From Achromobacter insuavis (GTDB taxonomy: Bacteria; Pseudomonadota; Gammaproteobacteria; Burkholderiales; Burkholderiaceae_B): a DNA stretch of 64,000 nt. Both the position numbers and the translations under genes were made by a program. The notes under the pieces were generated by a model. That model ran no database searches and was not told the DNA's origin. It was given only the letters and a program-made list of their open reading frames with translations. This document shows, piece after piece, positions 17,236 through 25,689 of this stretch. The stretch covers positions 62,001 through 126,000 of the forward strand of contig NZ_CADIJR010000003.1 of NCBI RefSeq assembly GCF_902859645.1. Reading direction: 5' to 3'. Each line of letters begins with the position of its first letter. The stretch's first letter is position 1.

Positions 17236-17930
17236 TGGCCGAGAACGGACCCCATCGCCGGCGGCTTCCGACCCTGGCTTACAGCCGGATATGACGTCCG
17301 GAAGACCGATTTCGAGTGTCAAGTTCTGGATGACGCGCCGCTCAGCCTCGCATGCAGCCGGTGGCTGCTGCTATTGATACGATGCGGCCGACTTAGAGCA
17401 CGGGTGTAGCCACCAGCTTGTCGCTTGGAATGGGCGCCAGGAAATCCCCGCTTTCGTCGACAGGCGCGGTCAACCATTCGCGTTAAGCGCCCTCAGGCAG
17501 GGTGACAACCATGCGCTTTTCCTTGCCGGGCTGGTGGTATTCACGGAAAAGCGGGTCCTTGTCCGCTTTGATGGTCAGCATGGTGTAGCTTTCCTGCCAT
17601 TGCCCGGCGGGATCGCGGTACCGGTCCCACAAACCTGCAATGCCGATGGGTGTGCCGTCCGGGTGTGTGAAGCGGGTCCGTAGGATGCCGAAGGACACCT
17701 CGCCCAGTAGACGGGATACGCCTGGCGGCCGGGTTTTTCCGGCCAGCAAGGCCGCATTATTCGACTCCAAACGCGACTGACGCTCGCGGCTAGCGTACTC
17801 CGCAAACTTTGAAATCGTCTTGGCGGGCCGCGTTCAGGCACTGCGCTGGCGGTTTTGGTTCAGGCCCGCGGCCTTGAACGCCTCGAATAGAGCCGCTCCA
17901 TGGGGGGGGAGCGCCACGTCGGTGCGCCGC
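17236..17930. repeat. Segmental duplication, copy 1
   Basis: This segment is nearly identical to 38006-39150. The left ends align at TGGCCGA and the right ends at GGTGCGCCGC, inside the 3' end of the LysR gene. Copy 2 contains about 450 extra bases (roughly 38445-38895) that are missing here. The segment contains the last 33 codons of the LysR gene, an unidentified protein-like stretch (17690-17830, minus) and a broken SRAP-family fragment. Confidence 0.85.
17393..17680 (-). pseudogene. SRAP (YedK/HMCES-type) C-terminal fragment, copy 1
   Basis: The minus strand encodes the C-terminal third of an SOS-response-associated peptidase-like protein: TRFTHPDGTPIGIAGLWDRYRD, QWQESYTMLTIKAD and GKEKRMVVTLPEGA. 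The family covalently caps abasic sites in single-stranded DNA. A premature TAA at 17483-17485 replaces the Tyr codon seen in copy 2, and the N-terminal two thirds are gone. The original stop is at 17393. It cannot encode a working protein. Confidence 0.8.
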
Positions 17931-18775
17931 AACAGGCCTATCGGCTCATCGGTTCCGCCAACCGGCATGGGAACCCGCATCAGTTCACCGCTGGCGACAT
18001 AGCTGTCGACCAGGCTGGCCGGAACGAACCAGATTGCTTCATTCTGCAGCGTGAGTTGAAGATTCAGCGAGACCGACAGGCTGCAGATCATTGCCGCGCG
18101 TTCGGGCACGCCGAATGCGGCCAAGACGCTATCCGCCGACTGGCGGATGAGTGTGCCCGCAGACGGCAAAAGGAGGTCATAGGAAGCAAGCGTGCTCGCT
18201 GTGATGGGGCCCCGGAGGATGGGATGTCCCGCGCGGACGACGATCGTGAGCGGCTCGCGAAAGAGGTGCTCGAAGCTCATTCCCGTCATGGATGATGGCT
18301 CGCCCAGTCGGCCAACGACGAAATCGACCTCGGCCGCCTTGAGGCTGCGCAGCAGTTCCAGGTTGGGGCCCGTGTGGACGTCGACGCTTACGGTCGCGAA
18401 TGCCCGCCGGAATTCCGCCAATGCCGGTGGGAACAACACCTGGGCGAGGGTGGGAAGGATTCCGACCCGCACAATGGACGGGGGCGCTTGATTTCCGCCC
18501 CGGAGTTTTTGCACGCCTTCCTGTAGCGCCGACAGGGCTGCGTTTGCGTAGGGCGCGAACATCCGGCCGTGGTCGGTGAGTTCCGCCCCTTTTCGTCCGC
18601 GCTCGAACAGGCGAGCGCCAGTCGCTGACTCCAACTCCGCCAGGGTCTTGGAAACCGCCGGCTGAGTGATGGCAAGCGCTTCACTCGCTTTTTGCAGACT
18701 GCGAAGTTGGGCGACCGCGATGAAGCATTGAAGATGCCGTAGTTTGATGCGATTCCCGTGTATGTTGAAATCCAT
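17834..18775 (-). CDS. pcaQ: LysR-type regulator, probable PcaQ
   Basis: This 313-residue LysR regulator has the N-terminal HTH LQCFIAVAQLRSLQKASEALAITQPAVSKTLAELE and a periplasmic-binding-type effector domain from about residue 95. Position and orientation, divergent from pcaHGBC, match PcaQ, which activates protocatechuate genes in response to beta-carboxymuconate. The symbol rests on that synteny and the PcaQ/GbpR-like N-terminus. No good ribosome site precedes ATG 18775. The last codons fall inside the duplicated block, and the homopolymer of eight G near 17902-17909 is one base shorter in the second copy. Confidence 0.8.
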   Translation of the reverse strand: MDFNIHGNRIKLRHLQCFIAVAQLRSLQKASEALAITQPAVSKTLAELESATGARLFERGRKGAELTDHGRMFAPYANAALSALQEGVQKLRGGNQAPPSIVRVGILPTLAQVLFPPALAEFRRAFATVSVDVHTGPNLELLRSLKAAEVDFVVGRLGEPSSMTGMSFEHLFREPLTIVVRAGHPILRGPITASTLASYDLLLPSAGTLIRQSADSVLAAFGVPERAAMICSLSVSLNLQLTLQNEAIWFVPASLVDSYVASGELMRVPMPVGGTDEPIGLLRRTDVALPPHGAALFEAFKAAGLNQNRQRSA

Positions 18776-18815
18776 AACTTTTTTTGGATATTGTAGGTAG
18801 AAAAGATCACTATAT

Positions 18816-18836
18816 ATAACTTTCGGTCGTGGTTAA
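18816..18836. promoter_or_regulatory. Candidate PcaQ binding site
   Basis: ATAAC at 18816-18820 and GTTAA at 18832-18836 form an inverted repeat whose TAAC-N11-GTTA core fits the LysR T-N11-A rule. It is close in sequence, though not in spacing, to the reported PcaQ consensus. It lies between the regulator start (18775) and the pcaH start (18871). Confidence 0.45.
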
Positions 18837-18870
18837 AGTTGTGCTATTCCACCTACGATCGGGGTCTACC

Positions 18871-19581
18871 TTGAGCCACGAAGACGCTATCCTTCTTACG
18901 CCTCGCGATTGGCAGGCGAATCCGCCCTACAGGCATCCGCCGTACAAGTCCTCTGTGTTGCGCAGTCCGTCGCTGCCCTTGGTGCCTCTGAAGGGCGCGC
19001 TGGGCAATCGGTTGGCGCCCGTGTATGGCAGTGAGCAACTGGGAAATTTGGATCACGACCTGACCCTAAACGCGATCAAGAACGGAGCCCCCCTCGGCGA
19101 GCGCATCATCGTGACGGGCCGGGTGTTGGATGAGTCAGGTAGACCTGTGCGTCACACGCTGGTGGAAATCTGGCAGGCCAATGCGGCGGGCCGGTATGTT
19201 CACAAGGGTGATCAGCATGACGCGCCGCTCGACCCCAATTTTCTTGGGGCGGGGCGCTGTATTACGGATGATCAGGGGCGCTATCGCTTCGTCACGATCA
19301 AGCCGGGCGCATACCCGTGGGGCAACCATAGCAATGCGTGGCGTCCGAATCACATTCATTTTTCGCTCTTTGGCCAGTACTTCGGGTCGCGGTTGGTGAC
19401 CCAGATGTACTTTCCGGGCGACCCGTTGCTCGCGTTGGATCCCATCTTCCAGGGCGTGCCCGAATATGCCCGCGACCGCCTCGTGGCGCAGTTCTCTCTT
19501 GCCGCAACCCAGGAAGGGGTGGCTCTCGGCTACGAATTCGACATCGTGCTGCGCGGCGCGCGCCAGACCCCCACGGAGTAA
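18871..19581 (+). CDS. pcaH: Protocatechuate 3,4-dioxygenase beta subunit
   Basis: PcaH carries the non-heme Fe(III) site of the enzyme that opens protocatechuate between the hydroxyls to give 3-carboxy-cis,cis-muconate. In this 236-residue protein the iron ligands are visible: a Tyr in AAGRYVH, the Tyr of GAYPWGNHSNAW, and the two His of RPNHIHFSLFG. PRDWQANPPYRHPPY is the family N-terminus. TTG 18871 (reading SHEDAILLTPRDW) is chosen because it gives the normal length, although its ribosome site is weak; GTG 18829 would run into the operator. The pcaG start follows after two bases. Confidence 0.93.
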   Translation: MSHEDAILLTPRDWQANPPYRHPPYKSSVLRSPSLPLVPLKGALGNRLAPVYGSEQLGNLDHDLTLNAIKNGAPLGERIIVTGRVLDESGRPVRHTLVEIWQANAAGRYVHKGDQHDAPLDPNFLGAGRCITDDQGRYRFVTIKPGAYPWGNHSNAWRPNHIHFSLFGQYFGSRLVTQMYFPGDPLLALDPIFQGVPEYARDRLVAQFSLAATQEGVALGYEFDIVLRGARQTPTE

Positions 19582-19583
19582 TC

Positions 19584-20174
19584 ATGAGCCAACTGAAGCA
19601 GACTCCCTCCCAAACGGTAGGCCCGTTCTTCGCATATGGCCTCTGTCCGGAGCAATACAACTTTGATTTGAAAAGCCTGTTCACCGCCAATGCGGCGGAA
19701 CCCGGCGTGGCGGGCGAGCACATCATCATCACGGGCACGGTCTACGACGGCAGCGGAGCCGCCGTGGACGACGCCATCGTCGAGTCCCTGCAGGCCGACG
19801 CCTCGGGGCAATACGTTGCCAGCCACGATGACGCGATAGCTCGCGGATTCAAAGGCTTCTGCCGTGTCGGAACAGGCACCGAGGAGAGCAACAGGTTCGT
19901 GATTCGTACGATCAAGCCAGGACCGGTTGCCACCGGTTCGGCTCCCTACATTGATGTGATCCTTCACATGCGCGGCATGTTGATGCACGCCTTCACCCGG
20001 CTCTACTTCGAGGATGAGCCGGCGGCCAATGAGAGCGACCCTGTTCTGAACAGTGTTCCCGCAGCCCGCCGCCGAACGCTCATCGCCAAGCAGGTTGCCG
20101 GCTCGGGGGTGAAGCAGTATCGCTTCGACATCCACCTCCAAGGTCCGGACGAAACGGTATTCTTTGACTGCTGA
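19584..20174 (+). CDS. pcaG: Protocatechuate 3,4-dioxygenase alpha subunit
   Basis: This is a 196-residue structural alpha subunit that pairs with PcaH. It has the family N-terminus TPSQTVGPFFAYGL and the intradiol core IIITGTVYDGSGAAVDDAIVE. The C-terminal YRFDIHLQGPDETVFFD is characteristic. As usual for alpha subunits, the iron ligands of PcaH are not all kept. GGAG precedes ATG 19584. It is translationally linked to pcaH and followed by pcaB ten bases after its stop. Confidence 0.95.
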   Translation: MSQLKQTPSQTVGPFFAYGLCPEQYNFDLKSLFTANAAEPGVAGEHIIITGTVYDGSGAAVDDAIVESLQADASGQYVASHDDAIARGFKGFCRVGTGTEESNRFVIRTIKPGPVATGSAPYIDVILHMRGMLMHAFTRLYFEDEPAANESDPVLNSVPAARRRTLIAKQVAGSGVKQYRFDIHLQGPDETVFFDC

Positions 20175-20184
20175 GGGCGCGGCG

Positions 20185-21591
20185 ATGGGCACGCTGACAG
20201 ATCTGCTGCGCGGTCATCCCGCCATGAACCATGTCTGGTCTGAAACCGGGACCCTTCAGGCCATGCTCGATGTCGAAGCGGCGCTGGCCCGTAGCTGCGC
20301 AGAGCATGGCGTCATTCCTCAAGACGCGGTGGCGCCCATCGTTGCCGCATGCCGTGCCGATCTGTTCGATATCGATGCCCTCAAGAACGAGGCGTCGGCC
20401 GGCGGAAACCTGGCCATTCCACTTGTTCGGCAGCTCACGGCAAAAGTGAAGCGCGCGGACATCCGGGCGGCGGGATTTGTGCACTGGGGCGCGACGAGCC
20501 AGGACATCATCGACACCGGCCTGGTGCTGCAACTGCGTTCCTCTTTGGTGATTCTTGAGCGGCAGATCAACCCCCTTGCGTCCAGCCTGGCCGCGCGGGC
20601 CAGCGAGCACCGTACCACGCCGACGGTCGGCAGGACTTGGTTGCAGCAGGCCCTGCCGATGACGTTCGGACTGAAACTCGCGCAGTATCTCGATGCCGTG
20701 GGCCGTCTGCAGGATGACCTCGCGCGGCATCAAGAGAACGTGGCGGTGCTGCAGTTCGGGGGAGCCGCTGGCACTTTGGCCAGCCTGGGTGATCAGGCAT
20801 CGGCTGTCTCCCGGTCCCTCGCGCGTCATCTTGGACTGAACCTGCCCGACATCCCTTGGCATACGCAACGGGACAGACTCGTATCCGTGGCGGCATGGAT
20901 GGGCATGTTGACGGGAGCATGCGCGAAGATGGCGCGCGACATGAGCTTGCTGGCCCAGACCGAAATCGGTGAAGTCGCGGAAGCGAGTGCAAAGGGCAAG
21001 GGAGGCTCCTCGACCATGCCGCACAAACGCAATCCGGTCGGTTGCGCCGCTGTGCTCAGCGCAGGGGTGAAGGCGCCTCACTTGGTGGCGGCTCTCTTCA
21101 GCGGCATGGTCCAGGAGCATGAAAGGGCGCTTGGCGGTTGGCAAGCAGAGTGGGACGTCTTGCCGGAGCTTGCGGTGATCACGGGCGGCGCCGTGGCAAC
21201 GACTGCCGACATTATGTCGGGGTTGGAGGTGCACGCAGACCGGATGCTGCAAAACCTGAACGTTACGCGGGGTCTGATCCAGGCGGAAGCCGTCATGCTG
21301 GCGCTGGGCACGCACATTGGACGCCTTCCTGCGCACGAGTTGGTCGAGAGGGCGTCGCGCCTGGCGGTCTCGTCAAATCGTCCCTTGCTGGAGGTTCTCT
21401 CGCGAGACGCCGCGGTAACGGACTATCTGTCCCCTGCGAAGCTCGCCGAGCTGTTGAGCCCGCTCAACTACTGCGGCCAGTCGACAGGCTATGTGGATGC
21501 CGTCCTCGCCAAATACCACGGGCGGTCGAGCGGTCTGGGGGCGTGCGGAGAAGTACTAAATGAGAGGGAGGAAGATCATGGACGAGCATGA
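20185..21591 (+). CDS. pcaB: 3-carboxy-cis,cis-muconate cycloisomerase
   Basis: PcaB converts 3-carboxy-cis,cis-muconate to 4-carboxymuconolactone. This 468-residue protein belongs to the fumarase/aspartase superfamily. Its signature loop reads GSSTMPHKRNPV and the substrate-binding stretch HWGATSQDIIDT. It is some 15-20 residues longer at the C-terminus than many homologues. GAGGG precedes ATG 20185. Its 3' end overlaps the pcaC start by 14 bases, indicating translational coupling. Confidence 0.93.
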   Translation: MGTLTDLLRGHPAMNHVWSETGTLQAMLDVEAALARSCAEHGVIPQDAVAPIVAACRADLFDIDALKNEASAGGNLAIPLVRQLTAKVKRADIRAAGFVHWGATSQDIIDTGLVLQLRSSLVILERQINPLASSLAARASEHRTTPTVGRTWLQQALPMTFGLKLAQYLDAVGRLQDDLARHQENVAVLQFGGAAGTLASLGDQASAVSRSLARHLGLNLPDIPWHTQRDRLVSVAAWMGMLTGACAKMARDMSLLAQTEIGEVAEASAKGKGGSSTMPHKRNPVGCAAVLSAGVKAPHLVAALFSGMVQEHERALGGWQAEWDVLPELAVITGGAVATTADIMSGLEVHADRMLQNLNVTRGLIQAEAVMLALGTHIGRLPAHELVERASRLAVSSNRPLLEVLSRDAAVTDYLSPAKLAELLSPLNYCGQSTGYVDAVLAKYHGRSSGLGACGEVLNEREEDHGRA

Positions 21592-21952
21592 CCGCTATGA
21601 GGCGGGGTTGGAAGTCCGGCGTGAGGTGCTCGGCGACGCGCACGTGCAGCGCTCCTTGAGCAACCGCACCGCGCTGAATACGGACTTCCAGGATCTCATC
21701 ACGCGCTATGCGTGGGGAGAGATCTGGACGCGCGATGGCCTGCCCAGGCATACACGCAGTCTCATCACCATAGGCCTGATGGTTGCCCTGAACCGCCAGG
21801 AGGAACTGGCGCTGCACCTCAATGCAGCAAAGAACAATGGCGTATCCCCCGAAGAGATAAAAGAAGTGCTGTTGCAGACGGCCATCTACTGCGGAGTGCC
21901 TGCGGCAAATTCGGCGTTTCATCTCTTCGACCGCCTGTTTGCCTCCGGGTAG
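21578..21952 (+). CDS. pcaC: 4-carboxymuconolactone decarboxylase
   Basis: PcaC decarboxylates gamma-carboxymuconolactone to beta-ketoadipate enol-lactone. In this 124-residue protein the signatures are NRTALNTDFQDLITRYAWGEIW, RHTRSLITIGLMVALNR and EIKEVLLQTAIYCGVPAANSAF. A strong GAGAGGGAGGAA precedes ATG 21578. No pcaD (enol-lactone hydrolase) or pcaIJ/pcaF follows, so the end of the pathway must be encoded elsewhere. Confidence 0.95.
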   Translation: MDEHDRYEAGLEVRREVLGDAHVQRSLSNRTALNTDFQDLITRYAWGEIWTRDGLPRHTRSLITIGLMVALNRQEELALHLNAAKNNGVSPEEIKEVLLQTAIYCGVPAANSAFHLFDRLFASG

Positions 21953-22081
21953 TGCCGGCTTGCGAGGAGCGCCTCGGCATCCCTGCGACGGATCGCGGGG
22001 ATGTTGGCGCTTGTCCGCCAGAAAGCGGCGCGGCAGCGTGCTTTCAGGGAATACGCGAACGGAAAAAAAGGCAGCAACTGA

Positions 22082-22110
22082 TTGAAAAATACTTAGATCT
22101 CTAATATTAT
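22082..22110 (+). promoter_or_regulatory. Promoter with MarR-type operator, site 1
   Basis: A -35 TTGAAA (22082-22087) and a -10 TATTAT (22105-22110) are 17 bases apart. The spacer holds TTAGATCTCTAA (22093-22104), and flanking bases match site 2 over 21 positions. It reads toward the Bug receptor gene at 22196. A repressor on this element would block RNA polymerase. Confidence 0.75.
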
Positions 22111-22195
22111 TTTGGAACGCGCCCGGTGGGTGTCAGACGGCAAGAAACGTCGACATTCGCCCTCACGAGAAGGCGCGGATCCAATGGAGACAATT

Positions 22196-23212
22196 ATGTT
22201 CAATAGATACGCAAAGCGCATTCCGTCCTGTCATGTCGTGCGCCGAGGGTTTGCGCTCGCCGCCATGCTGTCCGCGCTGACGTTGTCGGCGAATGCCCTG
22301 GCCGAAGATGCGGCGAAGTTTCCCTCTCATCCGATCCGCTTCATCGTTCCGTACGCCGCGGGCGGACTTCCAGACACGGTTGCGCGCGTTGTCGCTCAGC
22401 GCATCAGCCAGAACCTCGGACAGTCTGTCGTGGTGGAAAACAAACCGGGCGCGAATGGCGTGATCGCCGCGCAGACGCTCACCAGCAGCCCGCGCGATGG
22501 CTATACGTATCTCGTGACCGACGGATCGATGATGTCCATCAATCCGGCGCTGTATAAAGACCTTTCCTATGACCCTAAGCGGGATTTCGTTCCTGTCTCG
22601 CTGATCGCCACTTCTCCGTTGTTTCTCGCGTCCAACAGCCAGAGCAACATCAATACGCTCCAGGAGTTCGTCGAGCGCGCGAAGCGTGATGGCGCGAAGA
22701 TGAACTATGGCTCTTCCGGCGTGGGAAGCTCGCACCACCTCACGATGGAAGCGTTGAACGTCGCGCTCCACTCCAAGATCACCCATGTGCCGTTCCGCGG
22801 CTCGGGGCAGTCCGTTCCCGCAATGATCGGGGGGCAGGTCGATGTCGTGTTCGCGGCGCTGCCGTCCCTCTCCGGTTTCGCGGAAAAGGGACAGGCCAAG
22901 ATCCTGGCGACCAATAGCGGCCAGCGTTCCGCGCTTGCTCCGAACATTCCCGCCATCGCTGAGATCGTTCCCGGTTTCGACTTTGCCGTCACCGTGGGCG
23001 CTTTGGGCGCGTCCGGAATTCCCCCCTATGCCGTCAAGCGCATGAGCGAGGAAATCGCGAAAGCAGTCAAGGACCCCGCCGTGGTGAAGCAATTCAGCAC
23101 CCTGGGCATCGAATCCGTGGGCGGTACGCCGGAAGCGTATCGCGGCGCGATCGAGGCAGAAGGCAAGCGCTACGAAAGCGCGATCAAGGATGCCGGGATC
23201 AAGGCCAATTGA
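22196..23212 (+). CDS. Bug/TctC-type receptor, probable phthalate-family ligand
   Basis: This is a 338-residue periplasmic solute receptor with a signal peptide (FALAAMLSALTLSANALA). The Bug signatures are PIRFIVPYAAGGLPDTVARVVA, VVENKPGANGVIAAQ and HVPFRGSGQSVPAMIGGQVDVVFA. GGAG seven bases before ATG 22196 supports this start over Met at 22184. Its promoter carries the same operator as the phthalate genes, so it probably binds phthalate or a precursor, like TphC for terephthalate. The membrane subunits must be supplied from elsewhere, for example tctBA at 10.3-12.3 kb. Confidence 0.88.
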   Translation: MFNRYAKRIPSCHVVRRGFALAAMLSALTLSANALAEDAAKFPSHPIRFIVPYAAGGLPDTVARVVAQRISQNLGQSVVVENKPGANGVIAAQTLTSSPRDGYTYLVTDGSMMSINPALYKDLSYDPKRDFVPVSLIATSPLFLASNSQSNINTLQEFVERAKRDGAKMNYGSSGVGSSHHLTMEALNVALHSKITHVPFRGSGQSVPAMIGGQVDVVFAALPSLSGFAEKGQAKILATNSGQRSALAPNIPAIAEIVPGFDFAVTVGALGASGIPPYAVKRMSEEIAKAVKDPAVVKQFSTLGIESVGGTPEAYRGAIEAEGKRYESAIKDAGIKAN

Positions 23213-23243
23213 ACCGTCACCGTATCCAGCCGGAAATCCAGCA

Positions 23244-23273
23244 TTGAATAAATACTTAGATCTCTAATATAAT
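23244..23273 (+). promoter_or_regulatory. Promoter with MarR-type operator, site 2
   Basis: A -35 TTGAAT (23244-23249) and a perfect -10 TATAAT (23268-23273) are separated by 18 bases that contain TTAGATCTCTAA (23256-23267). It drives the oph genes beginning at 23329, which have a GAGGAGG ribosome site. Confidence 0.8.
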
Positions 23274-23328
23274 TGTTTTGCCAGACGCCGCCTGCGCGTG
23301 CTGAGAGATCCGAGGATGAGGAGGGTGT

Positions 23329-24645
23329 ATGTTGACGAATGAAGAGAACGAACTGCTCTGCCGCGTTGAAGGGGACGCGCCGATGGGGCAGTTGATGCGC
23401 AATTTCTGGATACCGATTTGCCTGAGCGAAGAGGTGAGCGAACCCGACGGAGATCCCGTCCATGCGCGGATCCTGGGCGAAGACTTGGTCGTGTTTCGCG
23501 ATACCGAGGGGCGGGTTGGCGTGATGGACGAGTACTGTCCGCATCGGCGGGTGTCGCTCGTCTACGGCAGAAACGAAGACTGTGGGCTGCGTTGCCTCTA
23601 TCACGGCTGGAAAATGGATGTCGAGGGAACCGTCATAGAGATGGTCTCGGAGCCGGCAGCCAGCACCATGGCCGAGAAGGTGAAGCACAAGGCGTACAAA
23701 GTCCAGGAATGGGCGGGGCTGATCTGGGCGTTCATGGGAGACCAAGCCCGCATCCCAGCGTTCGTGCCTCCGCCCTGGGCGCCGGAGAAGTCCGCGAAAG
23801 TCAGCATCGCGAAGGTCCTGATTCCGTGCAACTGGGCGCAGATTCTGGAAGGCGCCATTGACTCGGCCCATAGTTCCAGTCTGCATTCTTCGGACTTCGT
23901 GCCGGCACGCGTGGGGGGGGCGGAGGCAACCGAAAAGAATTGGTTGCGGCCGTCGACGGACAAGGCCCCGCGCATGCAGGTCCATCGTACGGAATATGGC
24001 TTCCGCTACGCGGCCATCCGACGCCCCATTACGAATGCCGCGCAGACCGACTATGTCCGGTCCACGGTTTTCGTCGCACCCGGAACCGTGTTGATTCCGC
24101 CAAACAATCTGTACAACGTGGCGAACGTCAACGTGCCGATGGATGACACCAATTCGGTCTTCTACTTCATTGCGTGGGGTGACCGCGCCACGACGCCGGA
24201 TACCGAAACCTGGCGCAAATTCCTGGGTACCAGCATCGGCTCGGATCTCGACGATCAGTACCGCCCGCTGCGTAACGTGGACAACCGATTCTGGCAGGAT
24301 CGCCAAGCGATGAAGGCAGGTAACTTCACGGGCATCAAGGGCTTTCCGAACCAGGACATCGCAATGTGGGTAACGATGGGCCCGATCGCCGACCGTTCCA
24401 ACGATCGCCTCGGGGCCAGTGACCTGGCCATCGTCGAGTTCCGGCGCCAGATGCTCGAAGCGGTCCAGGAATTCTCCCGGGGGCAGCCCGCTATCGGCAC
24501 GGGCGACAAGCAGATCCTACCCAGCGTATGTTCGTTCCAGGCCATTGTCCCCAAGACTGTCGACTGGCGGGATTTCGAAGCGAAGCCTGTGTATGGCGCC
24601 GGTTCTGGACCGCAGCTCGAAAGCAACTACGAAACCACCGCCTAG
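23329..24645 (+). CDS. ophA2: Phthalate 4,5-dioxygenase, Rieske oxygenase subunit
   Basis: This 438-residue Rieske non-heme iron oxygenase has the size and order of phthalate dioxygenase (OphA2/Pht3), which adds O2 across C4-C5 of phthalate to give the cis-dihydrodiol. The Rieske [2Fe-2S] ligands are Cys70, His72, Cys89 and His92 (YCPHRRVS and RCLYHGWK). The mononuclear iron site shows D-x2-H-x4-H in AIDSAHSSSLHSSDF. The specific assignment comes from the adjacent decarboxylase, reductase and dihydrodiol dehydrogenase. pht3 is the Pseudomonas name. Confidence 0.87.
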   Translation: MLTNEENELLCRVEGDAPMGQLMRNFWIPICLSEEVSEPDGDPVHARILGEDLVVFRDTEGRVGVMDEYCPHRRVSLVYGRNEDCGLRCLYHGWKMDVEGTVIEMVSEPAASTMAEKVKHKAYKVQEWAGLIWAFMGDQARIPAFVPPPWAPEKSAKVSIAKVLIPCNWAQILEGAIDSAHSSSLHSSDFVPARVGGAEATEKNWLRPSTDKAPRMQVHRTEYGFRYAAIRRPITNAAQTDYVRSTVFVAPGTVLIPPNNLYNVANVNVPMDDTNSVFYFIAWGDRATTPDTETWRKFLGTSIGSDLDDQYRPLRNVDNRFWQDRQAMKAGNFTGIKGFPNQDIAMWVTMGPIADRSNDRLGASDLAIVEFRRQMLEAVQEFSRGQPAIGTGDKQILPSVCSFQAIVPKTVDWRDFEAKPVYGAGSGPQLESNYETTA

Positions 24646-24657
24646 GGGCAACAGTGC

Positions 24658-25647
24658 ATGTCTAAACTTCAATTGTCTATTGCAATGGGCGACTACGATC
24701 GCAATCGCGCCTTGTATGACGGGGCCGTGCAGATCGATGGCGTCAATCCGGTGTATGCGCTGTTGAGCCCGGAAGAAATGTTCTTCCGCGCTTTCCGCTT
24801 TCAGGATTTCGATGTCAGTGAGCTGTCGTTTTCCAGCTACCTGGTCAAGCATGCGGCCGGGCAATGCCCGTACATCGCCATCCCGGTGTTCCTGTCCCGC
24901 GCATTCAGGCACACCTCTATCTATGTCCGCAAGGACAGGATTCGCCGTCCTGAGGATCTCAAGGGAAAGCGCATCGGGATTCCGGAGTATCAGTTGACCG
25001 CGAATGTGTGGGCCCGCGCCATCCTGGAAGAGGACTATGGGGTGAAGCCGTCGGACGTGATCTGGGTACGAGGCGGCATCGATCAGCCCGGCCGGCCGGA
25101 AAAGATCAAATTGAAGCTGCCCGACAGCGTGAAGATGATAGATGCGCCTGCCGACACGACCATCTCAGACATGCTGGATCGCGGAGACATCGATGGTTTC
25201 ATGGCACCGCGCGCCCCGTCGGGGAATGCCCGTGTCAATCCCAATATCGGTTGGTTGTTCGACGACCCGACCGAGACCGCAAAGGGCTACTACCGGCGGA
25301 CCGGAGTCTTTCCGATCATGCACGTCGTCGGCGTGAGAAAAACGCTGGTGGAACAGCACCCCTGGCTACCCGGCACGCTCTTGAAGGCCTTCGACCAGTC
25401 CAAGCTTGCTGCGCTGGAAAAGCTGTCCGACACCTCGGCCACTAAGGTGACCTTGCCGTTCGTGGAGGAGCAACTGAAGGCCGCAAGAGATACGCTGGGC
25501 GCGGATTACTGGGCCTATGGCGTTGAAAAGAGCTTGCCCACGCTGGAAGCCTTTACTCGGCATCATCATGCGCAGGGGCTCTCGGACCGTCAAGTTCGGG
25601 TCGAGGAACTGTTTCATCCCAGCACGTACGAATCCTACAAGATATGA
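24658..25647 (+). CDS. ophC: 4,5-dihydroxyphthalate decarboxylase
   Basis: This 329-residue protein matches Pht5/OphC, which decarboxylates 4,5-dihydroxyphthalate to protocatechuate. The fold is periplasmic-binding-protein-like but there is no signal peptide, as expected for the cytosolic enzyme. Recognisable parts are the N-terminal LQLSIAMGDYDRNRALYDG, FDVSELSFSSYL and KGKRIGIPEYQLTANVWARA. It follows ophA2 by 12 bases. Its product is the substrate of PcaGH, so it joins the two gene groups chemically. Confidence 0.9.
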   Translation: MSKLQLSIAMGDYDRNRALYDGAVQIDGVNPVYALLSPEEMFFRAFRFQDFDVSELSFSSYLVKHAAGQCPYIAIPVFLSRAFRHTSIYVRKDRIRRPEDLKGKRIGIPEYQLTANVWARAILEEDYGVKPSDVIWVRGGIDQPGRPEKIKLKLPDSVKMIDAPADTTISDMLDRGDIDGFMAPRAPSGNARVNPNIGWLFDDPTETAKGYYRRTGVFPIMHVVGVRKTLVEQHPWLPGTLLKAFDQSKLAALEKLSDTSATKVTLPFVEEQLKAARDTLGADYWAYGVEKSLPTLEAFTRHHHAQGLSDRQVRVEELFHPSTYESYKI

Positions 25648-25689
25648 AGGAGGGCGGGAGGCAATGCTTCCCCGCTCGAGGAGGCAGTC

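Noticed and set aside
20080-21336. 418-codon antisense frame over pcaB
   Set aside because: No domain is recognised and the composition is typical of antisense frames in GC-rich DNA; pcaB is certain.
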